Shown here: positions 37,905 to 47,685 of the stretch, piece by piece
How positions within the stretch are numbered: position 1 is the first letter of the stretch
How the letters are laid out: every line of letters begins with the position of its first letter
Source of the DNA: Streptomyces jeddahensis
Lineage (GTDB): Bacteria > Actinomycetota > Actinomycetes > Streptomycetales > Streptomycetaceae
Assembly: GCF_001642995.1 (NCBI RefSeq)
Contig: NZ_LOHS01000033.1
Location: 1-55,992 of the forward strand
Length of the DNA: 55,992 nt
Reading direction: 5' to 3'
The notes under the pieces: model-generated
The model's database searches: none
What the model saw: the letters and a program-made list of their open reading frames with translations, nothing else
What the model was told of the DNA's origin: nothing
Made by a program: the position numbers and the translations under genes

Positions 37905-38225
37905 GTGTACGCCATCGTGCGCAGCGGTGGTCGGCAGCACAAGGTTGCTGTCGGCGACATCGTTGAGGTTGACAAGATTTCCACCGCCAAGGCCGGCGAC
38001 ACGGTAGAGCTCTCTACCCTGCTGCTCGTCGACGGCGACACCGTGACCAGCGACCCGTGGGTGCTGGCCGGTATCAAGGTCCAGGCCGAGGTCGTGGACC
38101 ACACCAAGGGCGCGAAGATCGACATCCTGCGCTACAAGAACAAGACCGGCTACCGCCGTCGTCAGGGCCACCGCCAGCAGTACACGGCGATCAAGGTCAC
38201 TGAGATCCCCACGGCTGCGAAGTAA
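37905..38225 (+). CDS. rplU: 50S ribosomal protein L21
   Basis: 106 aa from GTG 37905 ([14 protein letters not shown]); an ATG two codons earlier is also in frame. The GTG has GAGAGAGAG at good distance and gives the usual N-terminus. It binds 23S rRNA; the C-terminal RRRQGHRQ is the family signature. Followed by rpmA after 14 bases. Confidence 0.97.
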   Translation: MYAIVRSGGRQHKVAVGDIVEVDKISTAKAGDTVELSTLLLVDGDTVTSDPWVLAGIKVQAEVVDHTKGAKIDILRYKNKTGYRRRQGHRQQYTAIKVTEIPTAAK

Positions 38226-38239
38226 GGGACTGAGGAGAG

Positions 38240-38494
38240 ATGGCACACAAGAAGGGCGCATCGTCCACTCGGAACGGTCGCGACTCGAATGCTCAGCGGC
38301 TCGGCGTGAAGCGCTTCGGCGGTCAGGTCGTCAACGCCGGTGAGATCCTGGTCCGCCAGCGCGGCACCCACTTCCACCCGGGCGCGGGCGTCGGCCGCGG
38401 CGGCGACGACACGCTGTTCGCCCTGCAGGCCGGTGCGGTGGAGTTCGGTACCCACCGTGGCCGCAAGGTCGTGAACATCGTTCCGGTCGCCTGA
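38240..38494 (+). CDS. rpmA: 50S ribosomal protein L27
   Basis: 84 aa. Begins [15 protein letters not shown] with no N-terminal cleavage extension, so the tail reaches the peptidyl-transferase centre directly. ATG after GAGGAGAG. Co-transcribed with rplU; a large hairpin separates it from obg. Confidence 0.97.
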   Translation: MAHKKGASSTRNGRDSNAQRLGVKRFGGQVVNAGEILVRQRGTHFHPGAGVGRGGDDTLFALQAGAVEFGTHRGRKVVNIVPVA

Positions 38495-38519
38495 CCTCAG
38501 GCACCTGTAGAACGGTTCT

Positions 38520-38582
38520 TTCGCGAGGCGGACCTCACTTCCCGTACGGACTCCGTACGGGAAGCGGGTCCGCCTTTCGCGT
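38520..38582 (+). terminator. Long hairpin between rpmA and obg
   Basis: Nested arms: CGCGA/TCGCG, GGCGGACC/GGTCCGCC and CTTCCCGTACGG/CCGTACGGGAAG. It either ends the L21-L27 transcript or attenuates entry into obg. Confidence 0.7.
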
Positions 38583-38653
38583 GTTGAGACGTAAGACATT
38601 TCCCGTACGTACGTGACTGTGCGTATCCGCAGTCGTAACTGGAGGCACATCCC

Positions 38654-40090
38654 ATGACCACCTTCGTGGACCGCGTCGAGCTGCATGTCGCCGCGGGTAA
38701 CGGAGGTCACGGCTGTGCCTCCGTCCACCGTGAGAAGTTCAAGCCCCTCGGCGGCCCCGACGGCGGCAACGGCGGGCGCGGCGGCGACGTGATCCTCGTC
38801 GTCGACCAGTCCGTGACGACGCTGCTCGACTACCACCACAGCCCGCACCGCAAGGCCACCAACGGCAAGCCCGGCGAGGGCGGCAACCGGTCCGGCAAGG
38901 ACGGCCAGGACCTGATCCTGCCCGTCCCGGACGGCACAGTCGTGCTCGACAAGCAGGGCAACGTCCTCGCGGACCTGGTCGGTCACGGCACGTCCTTCGT
39001 GGCGGCACAGGGCGGCCGCGGCGGGCTCGGCAACGCGGCGCTGGCCTCGGCCCGCCGCAAGGCGCCGGGCTTCGCGCTGCTCGGTGAGCCCGGCGACCTC
39101 CAGGACATCGTCCTGGAGCTGAAGACGGTCGCGGACGTGGCGCTCGTCGGCTACCCGAGCGCCGGCAAGTCCTCCCTGATCTCCGTGCTCTCGGCCGCCA
39201 AGCCGAAGATCGCTGACTACCCCTTCACGACGCTCGTCCCGAACCTGGGCGTGGTGACGGCGGGCGAGACCGTCTACACGATCGCGGACGTGCCCGGTCT
39301 GATCCCCGGCGCCAGCGAGGGCCGGGGCCTGGGCCTGGAGTTCCTGCGGCACGTGGAGCGCTGCAGCGTCCTCGTACACGTCCTGGACACCGCCACGCTC
39401 GAGTCGGACCGCGACCCCGTCTCCGACCTCGACGTCATCGAGGCGGAGCTGAAGCAGTACGGCGGCCTCGACAACCGCCCGCGGATCGTCGTCCTCAACA
39501 AGATCGACGTACCGGACGGCAAGGACCTGGCCGAGATGGTCCGCCCCGACCTGGAGGAGCGCGGCTACCGCGTCTTCGAGGTGTCCGCGGTGGCGCACCT
39601 CGGCCTCAAGGAGCTGTCGTACGCCCTCGCCGAGCTGGTCGCGCATGCGCGTGCCGCGAAGCCCAAGGAGGAGGCGACCCGGATCGTCATCCGCCCGAAG
39701 GCCGTGGACGACGCGGGCTTCACGGTCACGCGCGAGGAGGACGGCCTGTTCCGGGTCCGCGGCGAGAAGCCCGAACGCTGGGTGCGCCAGACCGACTTCA
39801 ACAACGACGAGGCCGTCGGCTACCTCGCCGACCGCCTCAACCGCCTCGGTGTCGAGGAGGAGCTGATGAACGCGGGCGCCCGCTCGGGCGACGGCGTGGC
39901 CATCGGCCCCGAGGAGAACGCGGTCGTCTTCGACTGGGAGCCGACGATGATGTCCGGCGCCGAGATGCTCGGGCGCCGGGGCGAGGACCACCGGTTCGAG
40001 GCGCCGCGGCCCGCCGCGCAGAGGCGGCGGGACCGCCAGGCTGAGCGGGACGAGGCGGAGCGGGAGTACGACGACTTCGAGCCGTTCTAG
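38654..40090 (+). CDS. obg: Obg family GTPase
   Basis: 478 aa. N-terminal Gly-rich Obg fold (about 1-158, [13 protein letters not shown]), TRAFAC GTPase domain with Walker [11 protein letters not shown], switch/G3 DVPGL and G4 NKID, and a C-terminal OCT domain (about 345-425). It acts in 50S maturation; in Streptomyces, Obg is a known determinant of aerial mycelium formation. ATG start after GGAGGCAC. Confidence 0.97.
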   Translation: MTTFVDRVELHVAAGNGGHGCASVHREKFKPLGGPDGGNGGRGGDVILVVDQSVTTLLDYHHSPHRKATNGKPGEGGNRSGKDGQDLILPVPDGTVVLDKQGNVLADLVGHGTSFVAAQGGRGGLGNAALASARRKAPGFALLGEPGDLQDIVLELKTVADVALVGYPSAGKSSLISVLSAAKPKIADYPFTTLVPNLGVVTAGETVYTIADVPGLIPGASEGRGLGLEFLRHVERCSVLVHVLDTATLESDRDPVSDLDVIEAELKQYGGLDNRPRIVVLNKIDVPDGKDLAEMVRPDLEERGYRVFEVSAVAHLGLKELSYALAELVAHARAAKPKEEATRIVIRPKAVDDAGFTVTREEDGLFRVRGEKPERWVRQTDFNNDEAVGYLADRLNRLGVEEELMNAGARSGDGVAIGPEENAVVFDWEPTMMSGAEMLGRRGEDHRFEAPRPAAQRRRDRQAERDEAEREYDDFEPF

Positions 40091-40098
40091 GTGGGGCG

Positions 40099-40126
40099 CC
40101 GGGGGTGCCGTCGTGGGCACCCCCGG
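40099..40126. terminator. Bidirectional terminator between obg and the convergent gene
   Basis: CCGGGGGTGCC and GGCACCCCCGG arms around GTCGTG, between two convergent genes. Confidence 0.8.
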
Positions 40127-40138
40127 AGCGAAGAACGG

Positions 40139-41131
40139 CTAGACCAGCGCGTTCTTGTAGAACAGGTTCGAGCGGCGGTCGCCCGCCGCTCCCGAGGCGA
40201 AGCCCAGGAACAGGCGGACCTCGCTGGCGACCGTCTGGTAGATCGCCAGGCCCTCCGGCTCGCGGAAGTCGAGGGACTCGCCGGCCTTGGTGAGGACCGG
40301 GCCCTGCTTGATCGTGCCGGTGTTCATGTCGATGCTGGTGACCTCGGAGTTCACCACACCGCCGCTCGCGTCGTACGAGGTCCCGGTCAGGACGTACAGG
40401 TACTGGCCGTACGCGGCGTACCCCTGGAACGTCGATGACAGCGTCGGCAGGCTCGGCTGCTTGAAGTCGGCCAGCGGGGAGCTGAAGTTGCCGCTCGTCG
40501 CGGCGGCGAGGTCGTAGACCGCGATGTGCTTGCCGTCGCTGAGGTGGTAGCGGACGATCAGGCGGTTGTTGACGGGGTCGATGGAGCAGGTGTGCTCGGT
40601 CGCCGTCGACACCGGCGTGAACTTCGTCAGCGCGGACGACGTGTTCGACAGCGTCGTGCCGCTGGTGAACTTGAAGCGGGCAAGCCTCTTGCCGTAGCCG
40701 TTGGAGTTCGCCTCGACCTCGGTCCACAGATACGTCGACGTGCCGACGCCCTGCGCGCCGAAGGCGACGCCGTGGCCGAAGCCCGTCAGATGCATGTAGC
40801 CGACGTAGTTGCCCTCGAAGTCGAGCTGCGTGATGCACAGATCGCCCGCGGTCTCGGCGGAGCCGTCGCGCCGCTGCGCCACGAACAGCCGCCGGTTGAC
40901 GTTGTCGAACGCGAAACCCTGCTGCACGGTCACGTCGTGCAGCGACTTCCCGCGGTACAGGTCGTACGAGGGCTGCGTCAGGTCGAAACGCTGCGAGGTC
41001 GGCACGGCGGCGGACGCGGCTCCCGCGCCGAATCCGAGGCCGAGCGCGGCCACGCCGAGCCCGGTGCCCGCGCGCAGCAGCCCTCGCCGGCTCAGGGCTA
41101 TGCGCGGCTCGTATATCGGCTCGTGTGTCAT
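40139..41131 (-). CDS. Tat-exported protein, teichoic acid biosynthesis protein C-like
   Basis: 330 aa. The N-terminus has a twin-arginine motif (SRRGLLRAG) followed by a hydrophobic stretch and a cleavage site after AASA (near residue 40), so it is predicted to leave through Tat. The mature part has repeated short beta-like blocks (GFAFDNVNRRLFVAQ, SIDPVNNRLIVRYH, SSTFQGYAAYGQYLYVLTG) resembling a beta-propeller. Streptomyces homologues are, as I recall, often annotated as teichoic acid biosynthesis protein C; no enzyme motif is visible. ATG 41131 has GGAGGGG upstream. It follows the TagF-like gene on the same strand, with a hairpin between. Confidence 0.75.
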   Translation of the reverse strand: MTHEPIYEPRIALSRRGLLRAGTGLGVAALGLGFGAGAASAAVPTSQRFDLTQPSYDLYRGKSLHDVTVQQGFAFDNVNRRLFVAQRRDGSAETAGDLCITQLDFEGNYVGYMHLTGFGHGVAFGAQGVGTSTYLWTEVEANSNGYGKRLARFKFTSGTTLSNTSSALTKFTPVSTATEHTCSIDPVNNRLIVRYHLSDGKHIAVYDLAAATSGNFSSPLADFKQPSLPTLSSTFQGYAAYGQYLYVLTGTSYDASGGVVNSEVTSIDMNTGTIKQGPVLTKAGESLDFREPEGLAIYQTVASEVRLFLGFASGAAGDRRSNLFYKNALV

Positions 41132-41181
41132 GGGTCCCCTCCTGTGGCGGCAGTACACGATCACGCGTGACCCTATGCGAA

Positions 41182-41209
41182 GGGCCCCGGGAGACTGCTC
41201 CCGGGGCCC
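41182..41209 (-). terminator. Hairpin after the TagF-like gene
   Basis: GGGCCCCGGGA and TCCCGGGGCCC arms around GACTGC, between the two minus-strand genes; this suggests separate transcripts. Confidence 0.7.
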
Positions 41210-41225
41210 AACTCGCTTGGTTCGC

Positions 41226-43322
41226 TCAGGCGTTGACGGAATCCTCGGCGCCGTTGACCGAGTCCTCCGCGCCGTTCCCATCCGTCTCGAAGTCCTCGGC
41301 GTCGGCGGCGCCGCGGGGGGAGGGGATCTCCGCGGCGAGACGCGAGGCCATCCGGACGCGCCGCTCGTCGGCCTTGGCGCACAGGGAGCGCGCGGCCTCG
41401 TCGAAGCGGACCAGGGACGGCGGGTCCGAGGGGCCCAGCAGATGCTCCTTGAGCTCCGTGCGGGCCTCGGTGAAGGCGTCCTTCTCCGGGTCGCGCACGG
41501 TCTCCAGGAGCGACGGAACGCCGTCCGCCTCGGGGGTGAGGATCGTCGCGGCCCGCACCGTCGGGAAGCCGGCCCGGAACGCGACCTCCGGCATACCGGA
41601 GGTGTTGGCGACGGCGTACGGCTTCTCGCTGGACAGCCAGTCCGAGACGACGCTGGAGACGTCGCTGATCAGCAGGTCCGCCTGGTTGAAGCAGGCGAAG
41701 ATGGCCGGCCGGGCGTCGGTGATGATCTGGTGCTCCCACTCGGGGAACGACGACCAGTACGCGGTCTCCCAGGCCGCCGTCGCCTTCGCGATGGCGGCGT
41801 CGCGGTCGCCCTGCGGGGCGCCCTGCAGCAGCATGCGCTCCATTTCGTCCGCGCTGGCGCGGAAGGCGGTGGAGGTGAGCTTGTCCAGCTCGACGGTGCG
41901 GCGGGCCAGCTCGGCGGCGGCCTCCGGACCGGGGCGGGCACCGGACCGCTTGGTGTTCGCCTCACGGATCATCGCCATGATCCGCTCGTTGGCGGCGCCC
42001 GCACGCGGGTCGACGGAGCCGGTCATCGGGTGCGGCTTGTAGAGCAGGCGCACACCGTCGTCGGCGAGGAGCTGCCGGACGATGTTCTCGCCGGCGAGGA
42101 CGACCGAGGTGTTGCCCGGGTTGCCGTCCCAGCCCTCCCAGGTGGGCGCGTACAGCACGGTCGTGTACGTCCCGGTGGGCGGGCCCGCGTACGGGCGGAT
42201 CGGCGCGAGCTGCGGGCGGCCGACCTCCACGATGTCCTTGTCCTCGACGCCGACCTCGGCGAGCGCGTACCGCTCGCGCGCCGCCGGGCCCGCGACCCAC
42301 ACCTCGTCGTACGCCTTCGCATACGGGTTGCACGAGGACAGCTTGTCGCTCTCGCCGTGGTTGATGAACGCGTGCTTGATGGTGGGGATGCGCAGGACCT
42401 GCGACGTCTTACCGGAGTTCGCCGGGTGCAGCATCGTCTTCAGCGTCGAGTTCTCCAGGGAGAACATCGTCGCGACCTTCGGGAAGCAGATGACCGGCAC
42501 GTCGGTCGCGTCGATCTTCTGCACCATGAACCGCTCGCGCAGCACGATCAGCGGCTTCTCGAGCTCGGCGAGGGTGGAGAGCCACATGTTCGCCTGGTAC
42601 GCCGAGGTCGTGCCGCCCGAGAAGTACATGGCCACCGTCGGCTGGTAGTCGGCCAGCCACTTGTCCAGCCACTCCATGACCTTCTGCTCGCTCTTCGCCC
42701 GCTTCTTCGGCAGCAGCCAGGTGCCGAGGTGCAGCGTGCCGAGGAGCATCAGCGCGAGCGAGACGCCGAGGCCGATGCCGCCCCAGTACGCGGCCGTGGT
42801 GCCCGCGGTGATCAGCAGGCCCGCGGTCGCCGGGATGGAGAAGACGAGCAGGCGGTGGCTCGCGCGGCGGGCCAGGATGCGCGGCGGCGCGGTGGTCAGC
42901 CGCAGCGCCGACGCGTCGATGTTGCGCGTGACGATCGGCAGCGTGCGCGTGCGGCGCACCAGCACGGCGACGCCCTGGCAGGCGAAGTGCAGCAGGTAGA
43001 CGCAGAGGAGCGCGACGGTGAGCGGAGCCTGCTCACGCAGCGGGTTGATGCCTTCGATGCGCAGCAGGCCCACCACGATCAGCATGTCGCGCAGGAGCTG
43101 GCGCACGGTGACGTCGAAACGGACCTTGCCGAGTAGCGACAGCAGCCCTGGCTGCTTGTGCTGCAGATACGTGTCGAGTGCGAGACCCGCGGCTGAGGCG
43201 GCGATGAACACCGGTACGTTCGGCAGCAGCGCGCCGACGAGCTGCGCTGCGAAGAGCGCGAACATCGCGGACAGCGCGGAGAGCTGCACGACGCGGCGGG
43301 GGGCGAGTCCGGCGGAGGGCAC
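41226..43322 (-). CDS. CDP-glycerol glycerophosphotransferase-like wall polymer transferase
   Basis: 698 aa. The N-terminal ~240 residues carry about six hydrophobic segments; the C-terminal half is a TagF/TagB-like GT-B domain with the family marks HGESDK, GRPQLAP, VLYAPTWEGW, YKPHPMTG and SDVSSVVSDWL. Family enzymes build poly(glycerol phosphate) or related wall glycopolymers from CDP-activated units. The start is GTG 43322 (VPSAGLAP) with GGAG eight bases upstream; the frame continues open to 43433 but lacks a good site. Minus-strand TACGGT at 43409-43404 with TTGCTT 18 bases away may be its promoter. The membrane half is an addition relative to Bacillus TagF. Confidence 0.85.
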   Translation of the reverse strand: MPSAGLAPRRVVQLSALSAMFALFAAQLVGALLPNVPVFIAASAAGLALDTYLQHKQPGLLSLLGKVRFDVTVRQLLRDMLIVVGLLRIEGINPLREQAPLTVALLCVYLLHFACQGVAVLVRRTRTLPIVTRNIDASALRLTTAPPRILARRASHRLLVFSIPATAGLLITAGTTAAYWGGIGLGVSLALMLLGTLHLGTWLLPKKRAKSEQKVMEWLDKWLADYQPTVAMYFSGGTTSAYQANMWLSTLAELEKPLIVLRERFMVQKIDATDVPVICFPKVATMFSLENSTLKTMLHPANSGKTSQVLRIPTIKHAFINHGESDKLSSCNPYAKAYDEVWVAGPAARERYALAEVGVEDKDIVEVGRPQLAPIRPYAGPPTGTYTTVLYAPTWEGWDGNPGNTSVVLAGENIVRQLLADDGVRLLYKPHPMTGSVDPRAGAANERIMAMIREANTKRSGARPGPEAAAELARRTVELDKLTSTAFRASADEMERMLLQGAPQGDRDAAIAKATAAWETAYWSSFPEWEHQIITDARPAIFACFNQADLLISDVSSVVSDWLSSEKPYAVANTSGMPEVAFRAGFPTVRAATILTPEADGVPSLLETVRDPEKDAFTEARTELKEHLLGPSDPPSLVRFDEAARSLCAKADERRVRMASRLAAEIPSPRGAADAEDFETDGNGAEDSVNGAEDSVNA

Positions 43323-43688
43323 GGGCAGGGCTCCTGGCGGGGGGTCGGATGCTGGGACGGGTGGCGGCCATTGTCGACGGACATGACGGAAGGCTGACCA
43401 CTGACCGTAAGACTTTCGCACCCTGGCAAGCAATCTTGAGTGAGAACAATCACCGCAAAGCAGATGAAATCGCCACTAGTTGGTGACCCCTTTCACTCTC
43501 TTCTCAGTGGACCTTCACGGGCTGTTCAGCGGCCCTCACGGTCTTCCCCACCGGAACCTCTGGTGATCGTTCTTGGTCACCGTGCCGCCGTCCGCCCCTC
43601 GGAATGCAAGGGCGGCCCGGAATCGCTCTCACGTAGATTGCAGAGAGAAACAGAGGGGCCTGAGCAGGTCGGAACAGTGGGGTAGCGC
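43323..43688. other. 366-base region between divergent TagF-like gene and proB
   Basis: No gene. Contains a possible minus-strand promoter (TTGCTT-18-TACGGT, 43433-43404) and a plus-strand -10 TAGATT (43634-43639) about 50 bases before proB. It is richer in A/T than the flanking genes. Confidence 0.45.
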
Positions 43689-44816
43689 GTGTCAGCGGCA
43701 AGGCAGGAAGTGGCGGACGCCCGCAGGGTCGTGGTCAAGGTCGGCTCGTCGTCCCTGACCACCGCGGAGGGCGGGCTCGACGCGGACCGCGTCGACGCCC
43801 TCGTCGACGTCCTGGCCAAGAGCAGGAGCGGAGGCGAGAGGGAGATCGTCCTCGTCTCCTCCGGCGCCATCGCCGCCGGACTCGCGCCGCTCGGACTGCG
43901 GCGCCGCCCCAAGGACCTCGCCCGGCAGCAGGCCGCCGCCAGCGTCGGCCAGGGCCTGCTGGTCGCCCGCTACACGGCGTCCTTCGCGCGTTACGGCGTA
44001 CGCGTCGGCCAGGTGCTGCTGACCACCCACGACACCAGCCGCCGCTCCCACCACCGCAACGCGTCGCGCACCCTCGACAAGCTCCTCGCGATGGGCGCGC
44101 TGCCTGTCGTCAACGAGAACGACACGGTCGCCACCGACGAGATCCGCTTCGGCGACAACGACCGGCTCGCCGCCCTCGTGGCCCATCTCGTCCGCGCCGA
44201 TCTGCTCGTGCTGCTCTCCGACATCGACGGCGTCTACGACGGCGACCCCAGCAAGCCCGGCACCTCGCGGATCGCGGAGATCCGGGGGCCCGAGGACCTG
44301 GAGGGCGTCGAGATCGGCAGCGCCGGCAAGGCCGGCGTCGGCACCGGAGGCATGGTCACCAAGGTCGAGGCCGCGGGCATCGCCACAGCGGCCGGCATCC
44401 CGGTCGTGCTGACCAGCGCGTTCGACGCCGGTGACGCCCTGGCCGGCCGTGACACCGGCACGTACTTCCATCCGACGGGACGCCGCTCCGCCGACCGGCT
44501 GCTGTGGCTGCAGCACGCCTCGGCTCCGCAGGGCTCGCTCACCCTCGACGACGGGGCGGTGCGCGCGGTCGTCGAGCGACGCAAGTCGCTGCTGCCCGCG
44601 GGCATCGCGGCGGTCGAGGGCGAGTTCGCCGCCGGCGACCCCGTCGAGCTGCGGGACGCCACCGGTCGCGCGGTCGCCCGGGGGCTCGTGAACTTCGACG
44701 CCAAGGAGATCCCCCAGCTGATCGGCCGCTCCACCCGCGAGCTGGCCAGGGAACTCGGACCCGCGTACGAACGCGAGGTCGTACACCGGGACGATCTGGT
44801 CGTACTCCACCCGTAA
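43689..44816 (+). CDS. proB: Glutamate 5-kinase
   Basis: 375 aa. First step of proline synthesis: ATP-dependent phosphorylation of glutamate. The amino-acid kinase domain has VVKVGSSSL and VLVSSGAIAAG at the N-terminus, NENDTVAT and the GTGGMVTKVEAA loop, and a C-terminal PUA domain (about 285-370). GTG start; GTGGGG lies upstream. Next comes a conserved hypothetical gene, then proA. Confidence 0.96.
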   Translation: MSAARQEVADARRVVVKVGSSSLTTAEGGLDADRVDALVDVLAKSRSGGEREIVLVSSGAIAAGLAPLGLRRRPKDLARQQAAASVGQGLLVARYTASFARYGVRVGQVLLTTHDTSRRSHHRNASRTLDKLLAMGALPVVNENDTVATDEIRFGDNDRLAALVAHLVRADLLVLLSDIDGVYDGDPSKPGTSRIAEIRGPEDLEGVEIGSAGKAGVGTGGMVTKVEAAGIATAAGIPVVLTSAFDAGDALAGRDTGTYFHPTGRRSADRLLWLQHASAPQGSLTLDDGAVRAVVERRKSLLPAGIAAVEGEFAAGDPVELRDATGRAVARGLVNFDAKEIPQLIGRSTRELARELGPAYEREVVHRDDLVVLHP

Positions 44817-44935
44817 TCGGGCGAAAGGCTCGCCCGCCGCGGTAGACGTTCCGTAAAAGCACTACACGACGGCGCTCGGCCTGCTCAACTTCTGTGCAGG
44901 AAGGTTCACACGACCACTGCCTGAAGGAGGCCGCC

Positions 44936-45421
44936 GTGAGACGAGTGCGCCCAGGGGCGGCGGCCCGCGGCGGGAGTGCCTCCCGTGCCTTGGGTCCGGT
45001 GGGCGAGGGGCGGGCGCTCACCAGCGTCGCGGCGGGCGAGACCTACGAGGAGGGGCAGACCGGCGAGGCACAGGCACCGGCACCCCGGCTCTGGCACGTC
45101 ACGCTGAGCGTCTCGGGAGCGGAGGCCCCGCTGAAGGACGTCCGGCGCGCCCTCGAACAGCTCGCCTACGACCACCCCTTCCTGCTCACCAGCAGGTACG
45201 CCAATGACCACGCGGAGATCCGGTACTGGGAGGAGGCCCGCGATCTGCACGACGCGGCCGCCGTCGCGCTGCGGCTGTGGGGCGAACACCGACAGAGCGC
45301 CAAGCTCCCGCCCTGGGAGATCGTCGGCCTGGAGGTCATCGACCGGGACACGTACCACCAGCGCATCGCGGAGGGGTACGGCCCACTACCGGCCTCACCG
45401 GTGGGCGTACACCCGTTCTAG
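44936..45421 (+). CDS. Conserved hypothetical protein between proB and proA
   Basis: 161 aa from GTG 44936, which has an excellent GAAGGAGG. The N-terminal ~50 residues are Arg/Gly/Ala-rich; the remainder is a compact alpha/beta domain ([20 protein letters not shown], then [21 protein letters not shown]) of about 105 residues that looks like a ferredoxin-like fold. No catalytic motif is recognised. The position between proB and proA, 119 bases after proB, is typical of Streptomyces. Confidence 0.8.
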   Translation: MRRVRPGAAARGGSASRALGPVGEGRALTSVAAGETYEEGQTGEAQAPAPRLWHVTLSVSGAEAPLKDVRRALEQLAYDHPFLLTSRYANDHAEIRYWEEARDLHDAAAVALRLWGEHRQSAKLPPWEIVGLEVIDRDTYHQRIAEGYGPLPASPVGVHPF

Positions 45422-45542
45422 CGCGGTACGCCGGGTCGTCGGCGGGTGCGCTTTCGGCCGTCGGGCGGCTGCCGGCCGTACCGGCCGGTGCCCGGTGTCT
45501 CGGTTTGTGGGACATCGACTGGGATGGTCCACGTCGTCGCAC

Positions 45543-45548
45543 TACCCT
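45543..45548 (+). promoter_or_regulatory. proA -10 element, predicted leaderless start
   Basis: TACCCT, exactly six bases, then the ATG. No Shine-Dalgarno, and no good -35. Confidence 0.6.
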
Positions 45549-45554
45549 TCCCCC

Positions 45555-46838
45555 ATGACCTCGCTCCTGCCGTACGACAACCTGTCCCCCGTCACCCGCG
45601 CCGCCTACCAGTCCAGGGCCGCCGCCGAGCAGCTCGCGCCGCTGCCGCGCGCCGCCAAGGACGACGCGCTGCTGGCCATCGCGGACGCGCTGGAAGTCCG
45701 TACGGCCGAGATCGTCGAGGCCAACGCCAAGGACATCGCCAAGGCCCGCGAGGCCGGCACCAGCGAGGCGATCATCGACCGGCTGACGCTCACCCCGGAG
45801 CGCGTGCGGGCCATCGCGTCCGACGTGCGCGACGTCGTCGCCCTGCCCGACCCGGTCGGCGAGGTCGTCCGCGGCTCGACCCTCCCCAACGGCATCGACC
45901 TGCGCCAGGTCCGCGTCCCGCTCGGCGTGGTCGGCATCATCTACGAGGCCCGGCCCAACGTCACCGTCGACGCCGCCGCCCTCTGCCTGAAGTCCGGCAA
46001 CGCCGTCCTGCTGCGCGGCTCCTCCTCGGCCTACGAGTCGAACATCGCCCTGGTGCGCGTACTGCGCGACGCCGTGCACGGGGCCGGACTGCCCGCCGAC
46101 GCGATCCAGCTCGTCCCGGGCGAGAGCCGCGAGTCCGTGCACGAGCTGATGCGCGCCCGCGGCCTCGTCGACGTGCTCATCCCGCGCGGCGGCGCCTCCC
46201 TGATCAAGACGGTCGTGACGGAGTCCACCGTCCCGGTGATCGAGACCGGCACCGGCAACTGCCACGTCTACGTGGACGCGCAGGCCGACCTCGACATGGC
46301 CCTCGACATCCTCATCAACTCAAAGGCGCAGCGGGTGAGCGTCTGCAACGCCGCCGAGACGCTCCTCGTCCACCAGGACATCGCGGACGCCTTCGTACCG
46401 CGCGCCCTGGACGCCCTGGCGGAGGCGGACGTGACCGTCCACGCCGATGCGCGGATCCTGGCGTACGCAGAACAGTCGAAGGCGACGGTCGTCGAGGCCA
46501 CCGCCGAGGACTGGGAGACCGAGTACCTCTCGTACGACATCGCGGCCGCCGTCGTCGACTCGCTCGACAAGGCCGTGGAGCACATCCGGCTGTGGTCCTC
46601 CGGGCACACCGAGGCGATCGTCACCACATCGCAGCAGGCAGCCCGCCGGTTCACCCAGTTGGTGGACTCCACGACGGTGGCCGTCAACGCCTCGACGCGG
46701 TTCACCGACGGCGGCCAGTTCGGATTCGGCGCCGAGATCGGCATCTCCACGCAGAAGCTGCACGCCCGCGGCCCCATGGGGCTGCCCGAGCTGACCAGCA
46801 CGAAGTACATCGTCACCGGCGACGGGCACACCCGCTGA
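45555..46838 (+). CDS. proA: Glutamate-5-semialdehyde dehydrogenase (gamma-glutamyl phosphate reductase)
   Basis: 427 aa. NADPH-dependent reduction of glutamyl-5-phosphate, the second proline step. Signature [23 protein letters not shown](P)-binding region, and catalytic Cys in [10 protein letters not shown]. The start [10 protein letters not shown] agrees with the predicted transcription start. Separated from proB by the hypothetical gene, so the pathway genes are on different transcripts. Confidence 0.97.
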   Translation: MTSLLPYDNLSPVTRAAYQSRAAAEQLAPLPRAAKDDALLAIADALEVRTAEIVEANAKDIAKAREAGTSEAIIDRLTLTPERVRAIASDVRDVVALPDPVGEVVRGSTLPNGIDLRQVRVPLGVVGIIYEARPNVTVDAAALCLKSGNAVLLRGSSSAYESNIALVRVLRDAVHGAGLPADAIQLVPGESRESVHELMRARGLVDVLIPRGGASLIKTVVTESTVPVIETGTGNCHVYVDAQADLDMALDILINSKAQRVSVCNAAETLLVHQDIADAFVPRALDALAEADVTVHADARILAYAEQSKATVVEATAEDWETEYLSYDIAAAVVDSLDKAVEHIRLWSSGHTEAIVTTSQQAARRFTQLVDSTTVAVNASTRFTDGGQFGFGAEIGISTQKLHARGPMGLPELTSTKYIVTGDGHTR

Positions 46839-46911
46839 GCGGTCTCACGACGGGGGCGTGCGCCCTGCGCAGGAATTCTCATACCGTCTGCCCAAAATGA
46901 CCCCCCAGGTC

Positions 46912-46917
46912 TACTCT
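46912..46917 (+). promoter_or_regulatory. -10 element of the 46924 gene, predicted leaderless start
   Basis: TACTCT, exactly six bases, then GTG. The identical hexamer and spacing precede its paralogue at 47686. Confidence 0.65.
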
Positions 46918-46923
46918 GGACCC

Positions 46924-47532
46924 GTGCCGGAGGACGTGGGGGGCACGCCGTTTCCCGACGGCTGGGAGCCCGACGACGACCACGACCGCGGGGGCGCGGA
47001 CGAAGAGTTCGCCACCGTGGTCTTCGACGAGGACTTCATCCGCTCGGCGGCCTTCCATGAGCCCACCGCGGTGGAGCGGCTCGTGGCCGCCGCACAGGCG
47101 CGCGCCGAGGCATCGGACGCCGAGGCACGCCGGGCGGGCGCCAGGGGCCCGGGCGCCGACGACGATCTCTACGACGACGGCTTCGGCCCGGACGACGACC
47201 CCGGCTTCGGCCACGACCGGGACTTCGACGACGACCTGTACGACCCGGACCTCGTCGAGGAGCGATACGGGCGCACGGGAACCTATGTGGGCCACACCCG
47301 CTGGCATCGCCCCGTCGCCTGGATGCTGGCCCTCGTGATGGGCATCGGCATGGTCGCCCTGGCCTTCACCGCGGTCTACCGCGGCGCCTCGTCGGGCGGC
47401 AGCCAGGACGTACCCCCGCCGCCCGCCTCCACTGGACTGGAGCAGGGAGCGGACGATCCCGTTCCGACCAGCCCTTCGGCGTCCGCCGACTACTCGCAGC
47501 CGGCCGTCTCGGCCGTACCGCGAACACCCTGA
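46924..47532 (+). CDS. Membrane protein with N-terminal VVFDE motif (paralogue 1)
   Basis: 202 aa. Residues 30-52 carry the block T-V-V-F-D-E-D-F-I-R-S-A, ending E-P-T-A-V-E-R, which is shared with the next gene. The following acidic, Asp-rich region leads to one transmembrane helix (about 131-152) and a short Pro/Ser-rich outer tail. No known domain. The GTG is chosen because TACTCT lies exactly six bases before it. Homologues are confined, as far as I know, to Streptomyces relatives. From memory, an S. coelicolor gene at this position has been linked to the MreB spore-wall complex; I cannot check this. Confidence 0.8.
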   Translation: MPEDVGGTPFPDGWEPDDDHDRGGADEEFATVVFDEDFIRSAAFHEPTAVERLVAAAQARAEASDAEARRAGARGPGADDDLYDDGFGPDDDPGFGHDRDFDDDLYDPDLVEERYGRTGTYVGHTRWHRPVAWMLALVMGIGMVALAFTAVYRGASSGGSQDVPPPPASTGLEQGADDPVPTSPSASADYSQPAVSAVPRTP

Positions 47533-47673
47533 GGCCCTCCACCGGGGCGGCGCCCCGAATGCGGACGGCCTCCGGCACTCCCGCCGACGCTTGTGCGGAC
47601 CCGTCGGAATTCATGGTGAGAACCTGTCAGAACTTGGCGCGCAGCAGGGCGTTTACCTGGGAGCCAGTCGACC

Positions 47674-47679
47674 TACTCT
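47674..47679 (+). promoter_or_regulatory. -10 element of the 47686 gene, predicted leaderless start
   Basis: TACTCT, exactly six bases, then ATG; TTTACC 16 bases upstream as -35. Confidence 0.7.
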
Positions 47680-47685
47680 GAAGGT

